A stretch of 54,182 nucleotides of DNA from Dehalococcoidia bacterium (GTDB taxonomy: Bacteria; Chloroflexota; Dehalococcoidia; GIF9; AB-539-J10). Position 1 is the stretch's first letter. Each line of letters starts with the position of its first letter. A model generated the notes under the pieces. That model worked only from the letters and a program-made list of their open reading frames with translations, searched no databases and was not told the origin of the DNA. Shown one piece after another: positions 52,100 to 54,182 of this stretch. Where the stretch lies: NCBI GenBank assembly GCA_016930935.1, contig JAFGFT010000036.1, positions 1 to 54,182 on the forward strand, in the 5' to 3' direction. The position numbers and the translations under genes are program-made.

Positions 52100-52990
52100 T
52101 CAGAACAACCGCCCCATGAGTCTGGCGTTCACGACTCCCTGGTCTCCATTGTTCGTGTTGAAGAGGACGTGAACCTCTCTGGAACCAGCAGCTATCTCCT
52201 TGATTCTGTCAGCCCAAGGTGCCAATTCACCGTCGTTGTAGTAGTAGTCGAACCTCGTTGTTGCCGTGATGCCCTTCTTCTCCCACGTCTCTGCCTTTCG
52301 ACCGTGGAATCGCACGATGCCCACTTCGCTTGTGCTTATAGCGATGGGAGGGACGCTTGAGTTGAAGCCCTGAGGCTCATCGACACACACGAAAGTGATG
52401 CCGTGCTCTCTGAGGAAGGAGAGCGTCGAGTTGGCAGAGGTGTCTGAGAGCCAGAGATTGTTGCGGAACTCCACCGCCACCTTGTGAGGAGCGATCTGTT
52501 CCCTGCACGCAAGAATGTGGTCCATCTGGGCAACTCCGGGGTGAAACCACGGCGGAAACTGGAGCAGCACCACGCCCAGCTTGCCAGCCGAATCAAGAGG
52601 CAGCAACGCATCCTGGAAGCGCGCCCAGAGATTCTCGTGCAGTTCGGAGGGTATGTCGCGGTAGTACAGGTGCTTCTTCTGTAGTGCACTTGCGGGCAGG
52701 GCGCCACGAATGTCGGCCGGAAGCGCCTTTGGCTCAGTCGGGTGCCCCGTGAAGAGACGGAACGCCTTCACGTCGAAGATGAAATCGTCTGGCGTTCTCT
52801 CCACCCACAGGGTGGCGTTGCGTCGCGAAGGCATTGCGTAGTAGCTGCTATCGACTTCAACGATGTCGAATTGACTGGCGTAGTATGCCAGCCTTGCCTC
52901 TGCCGTCCGCGCAGATTCTGGATAGAAACTGCCCGAGCCAATCAGACTCGGGTCGGTCCATGAACAGGTGCCGATTCGAATTTTCCCCAT
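52100..52990 (-). CDS. DUF72 (YecE-like) protein
   Basis: A 296-residue TIM-barrel protein of the DUF72 family: IRIGTCSWTDPSLIGSGSFYPES at the N-terminus, FDIVEVDSSYYAMPSRRN, FIFDVKAFRLFTGH, VVLLQFPPWFH, VAVEFRNNLWL and a C-terminal HVLFNTNNGDQGVVNA. The fold resembles xylose isomerase-like enzymes; the role is not known. The ATG at 52990 follows AGGAGACGCC. It is 33 bases upstream (minus strand) of nothing co-directional, then 33 bases separate it from the chagasin-like gene stop, so the two may share a transcript. Confidence 0.85.
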   Translation of the reverse strand: MGKIRIGTCSWTDPSLIGSGSFYPESARTAEARLAYYASQFDIVEVDSSYYAMPSRRNATLWVERTPDDFIFDVKAFRLFTGHPTEPKALPADIRGALPASALQKKHLYYRDIPSELHENLWARFQDALLPLDSAGKLGVVLLQFPPWFHPGVAQMDHILACREQIAPHKVAVEFRNNLWLSDTSANSTLSFLREHGITFVCVDEPQGFNSSVPPIAISTSEVGIVRFHGRKAETWEKKGITATTRFDYYYNDGELAPWADRIKEIAAGSREVHVLFNTNNGDQGVVNARLMGRLF

Positions 52991-53023
52991 GGCGTCTCCT
53001 GTCTTATGAAGGCGTGGAAGGAG

Positions 53024-53446
53024 TCAGCTCACCGTCACGTTGAGGGAGAGCTTCCAGACACCCTTTTCTCCGCCCTCCCATGGGCGGCTGTAGGTGAAAG
53101 ACACGGAGCAATCGCCTGATTTCTGTGCCTCAAACGTCCAGTGCTCTTGTCCTGCCCCGCCGGGCTTCGCATCCTCGGGAGGAAGGAATTCGTGAAACGT
53201 TTGTATGAGGATAGAGGGTTCCGAGATGCTGGCTTCTTCCCACTCGAACCCCGTCGATGGGTTCGAGCATATCCAGAGTTCGATTGTATCTCCCACGGTG
53301 ACGTCAACCTGCCTCGTGAGCACTGTTGACTCTCCCGAGAAGTCTTCGCAGTTGACCTCTATCAATGCGTTTTCGTGCGGACCAGCCGAGCATCCAGACA
53401 ATCCAAGCATCGCGATGGTGCAGAGCATCAATATGTGCGGTTTCAT
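53024..53446 (-). CDS. Chagasin-like (inhibitor family I42) lipoprotein
   Basis: A 140-residue lipoprotein. The signal MKPHILMLCTIAMLGLSGC ends in a lipobox. The mature domain has the three chagasin loops: SNPSTGFEW (NPxTG loop), GGAGQEHWTF (GxxG-type loop) and a YSRPWEGGEKGVW (RPW) loop. Family I42 proteins inhibit papain-like (C1) cysteine peptidases. The mature protein would sit outside the membrane, guarding against foreign or self cysteine peptidases. The ATG at 53446 is preferred over a long upstream frame with no signal character. It ends 33 bases before the DUF72 gene on the same strand. Confidence 0.85.
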   Translation of the reverse strand: MKPHILMLCTIAMLGLSGCSAGPHENALIEVNCEDFSGESTVLTRQVDVTVGDTIELWICSNPSTGFEWEEASISEPSILIQTFHEFLPPEDAKPGGAGQEHWTFEAQKSGDCSVSFTYSRPWEGGEKGVWKLSLNVTVS

Positions 53447-53579
53447 CACCTTTCTCCTGATGCCTACTTCGCTCCTTTGATGACTGTACTTCAGTCTACC
53501 CGCGCGACCTGCGACTCGCAAGTGGTTTTCCGGAAGCGCCCGTTGATGGTGTTGATGGCCGTGGTTGAAGACAGCGACA

Positions 53580-53599
53580 GGGCCGTTCACGAACGGCCC
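53580..53599. repeat. 20-base near-perfect palindrome GGGCCGTTC-AC-GAACGGCCC
   Basis: Nine-base perfect arms meet across two bases, upstream of the chagasin-like gene. It has no U-tract on either strand and could be a protein-binding site or a bidirectional roadblock. Confidence 0.45.
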
Positions 53600-53664
53600 C
53601 TGCATGCGAACCGCTGCCTGATGCCACGTCCTTGCAGATAGTCACTGAACGGGTGGACAAAGAA

Positions 53665-53688
53665 GGAGGGGGCCGCAAGGCCCCCTCC
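53665..53688 (-). terminator. Intrinsic terminator of the surface-protein gene
   Basis: GGAGGGGGCC and GGCCCCCTCC form a perfect 10-base stem closed by a GNRA-type loop (GCAA on the plus strand, TTGC on the minus). On the minus strand TTCTTTGTCC follows. It is 26 bases past the stop at 53714. Confidence 0.85.
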
Positions 53689-53713
53689 TCTGAGTTCAGG
53701 ATAGGAGTCTGAC

Positions 53714-54182
53714 TTAGACACTGCGGGCGCGGAAGACGAGGACGATGACGACGATTATGAGAATCGCAGCCAGCGCTATCACGACCCAGACCCAGCTCGG
53801 GGTTCCGGCAGGCTCAGGGAAGTTGATAACGGTCTCAGGAATCTCCGGAGGGGCGGTGGGCTCCATCATGGTGCGGAAGGTAGTGGTGTTGGACTCACTG
53901 AGAACGTTGGAGCCCTTCATAGCAGTGACCTTCCACATGTAGGTGGAGTCATAGTCGAAGGAACCTGAGTAGACGAAGGAAGTGGCATCGCCGGAGTTGG
54001 AGGCAACCTCAGCGCCGGAGGCATCCATAAGAGCGAACTCATAGGATGTGGCATCAGCGACTGCGGTCCAGGTGAAGACGATGTTCTTCAAGGGGACGTT
54101 GGTTGCGCCGTCATCGGGAGCGGTGAGCTTGATGGCTCCATCGGGGCCGACAGCGACCGTGAAGGACCACTTGTCGGACCAC
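53714..54182 (-). CDS. Surface protein with fibronectin-like repeat and C-terminal membrane anchor (5' part beyond window)
   Basis: Only the C-terminal ~155 residues are visible. The frame is open to the window edge, beginning SDKWSFTVAVGPDGAI, so the real start lies outside. A fibronectin-III/Ig-like module (VFTWTAVADATSYEFALMD ... YMWKVTAMKGSNVL) is followed by a Pro/Thr-rich stalk (MEPTAPPEIPETVINFPEPAGTPSW). A single helix VWVVIALAAILIIVVIVLVF with an RARSV cytoplasmic tail ends the protein. This is a type-I-like surface anchor without a sortase motif, seen in several Dehalococcoidia proteins. The following terminator is strong, suggesting high expression. Confidence 0.8.
   Translation of the reverse strand, partial: WSDKWSFTVAVGPDGAIKLTAPDDGATNVPLKNIVFTWTAVADATSYEFALMDASGAEVASNSGDATSFVYSGSFDYDSTYMWKVTAMKGSNVLSESNTTTFRTMMEPTAPPEIPETVINFPEPAGTPSWVWVVIALAAILIIVVIVLVFRARSV

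Overview
The window is 54 kb of bacterial chromosome with moderately high GC and dense coding. It holds about 50 protein genes on both strands. I found no rRNA, tRNA, CRISPR array, insertion sequence or phage gene. Gene content suggests a Chloroflexota lineage, probably Dehalococcoidia-like, or a similar anaerobic or microaerophilic organism. The hints are many small lipoproteins with lipoboxes, a surface protein anchored by a C-terminal membrane helix, three MFS carriers of the oxalate/formate-antiporter type, CDGSH and 4Fe-4S proteins, DUF2284, FeoAB, acyl-CoA and hydroxy-acid enzymes, and frequent GTG/TTG starts. This placement is inference; the sequence carries no phylogenetic marker I can use directly.

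Layout. 1-5.4 kb (minus): a storage-glucan operon, glgP-glgE-treS; treS runs off the left edge. 5.5-10.2 kb: a CDGSH iron-sulfur protein coupled to an alpha/beta-hydrolase-like protein without the usual nucleophile, an orphan hot-dog protein resembling 3-aminobutyryl-CoA ammonia-lyase, and an orphan SdhA/NadB-like flavoprotein coupled to a methyltransferase. 10.3-13.7 kb: glyoxylate-reductase-like dehydrogenase, MFS carrier, iron-sulfur aldo/keto reductase. 13.9-16.5 kb: a DtxR-type regulator with a clear promoter and palindromic operator, then feoA and feoB. 16.7-20.5 kb: a PAC2 protein and two tandem MFS carriers. 20.6-23.4 kb: a 938-residue secreted caspase-like (clan CD) protein with GEVED and DUF11-type domains. 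23.5-25.7 kb: DUF2284, a membrane protein and a small zincin.

25.7-31.2 kb (minus): a self-contained export operon of TetR regulator, ABC ATPase, FtsX/MacB-type permease and lipoprotein adaptor. It has an evident TetR operator at the front and a strong terminator at the end. 31.3-36.2 kb: acyl-CoA dehydrogenase, then a four-gene plus-strand operon (2-hydroxyacid dehydrogenase, variant metallo-beta-lactamase-fold protein, HpcH/HpaI aldolase, DUF6282-type amidohydrolase) that looks like an uncharacterised catabolic pathway. 36.2-38.4 kb: a secreted seven-repeat FG-GAP protein and a lipoprotein. 38.5-43.0 kb: a NarL-type two-component pair divergent from amtB-glnK. 43.0-48 kb: lipoprotein, a CDF-type transporter flanked by two winged-helix-like domains, a small secreted protein, a baeRF-type release-factor homolog, RNase HI and an XRE regulator. 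48-54.2 kb: an ABC exporter pair, DJ-1/PfpI protein, metallo-beta-lactamase protein with arginine-rich tails, DUF72 protein, chagasin-like inhibitor lipoprotein, and the C-terminal end of a repeat-bearing surface protein.

The strongest leads for something undescribed are the 32.7-36.2 kb catabolic operon with its altered metal-site protein, the multidomain caspase-like lipoprotein, the winged-helix-flanked CDF transporter, and the CDGSH/pseudo-hydrolase pair. Starts were chosen from ribosome-binding sites and family N-termini; where they differ from the longest open frame this is stated.
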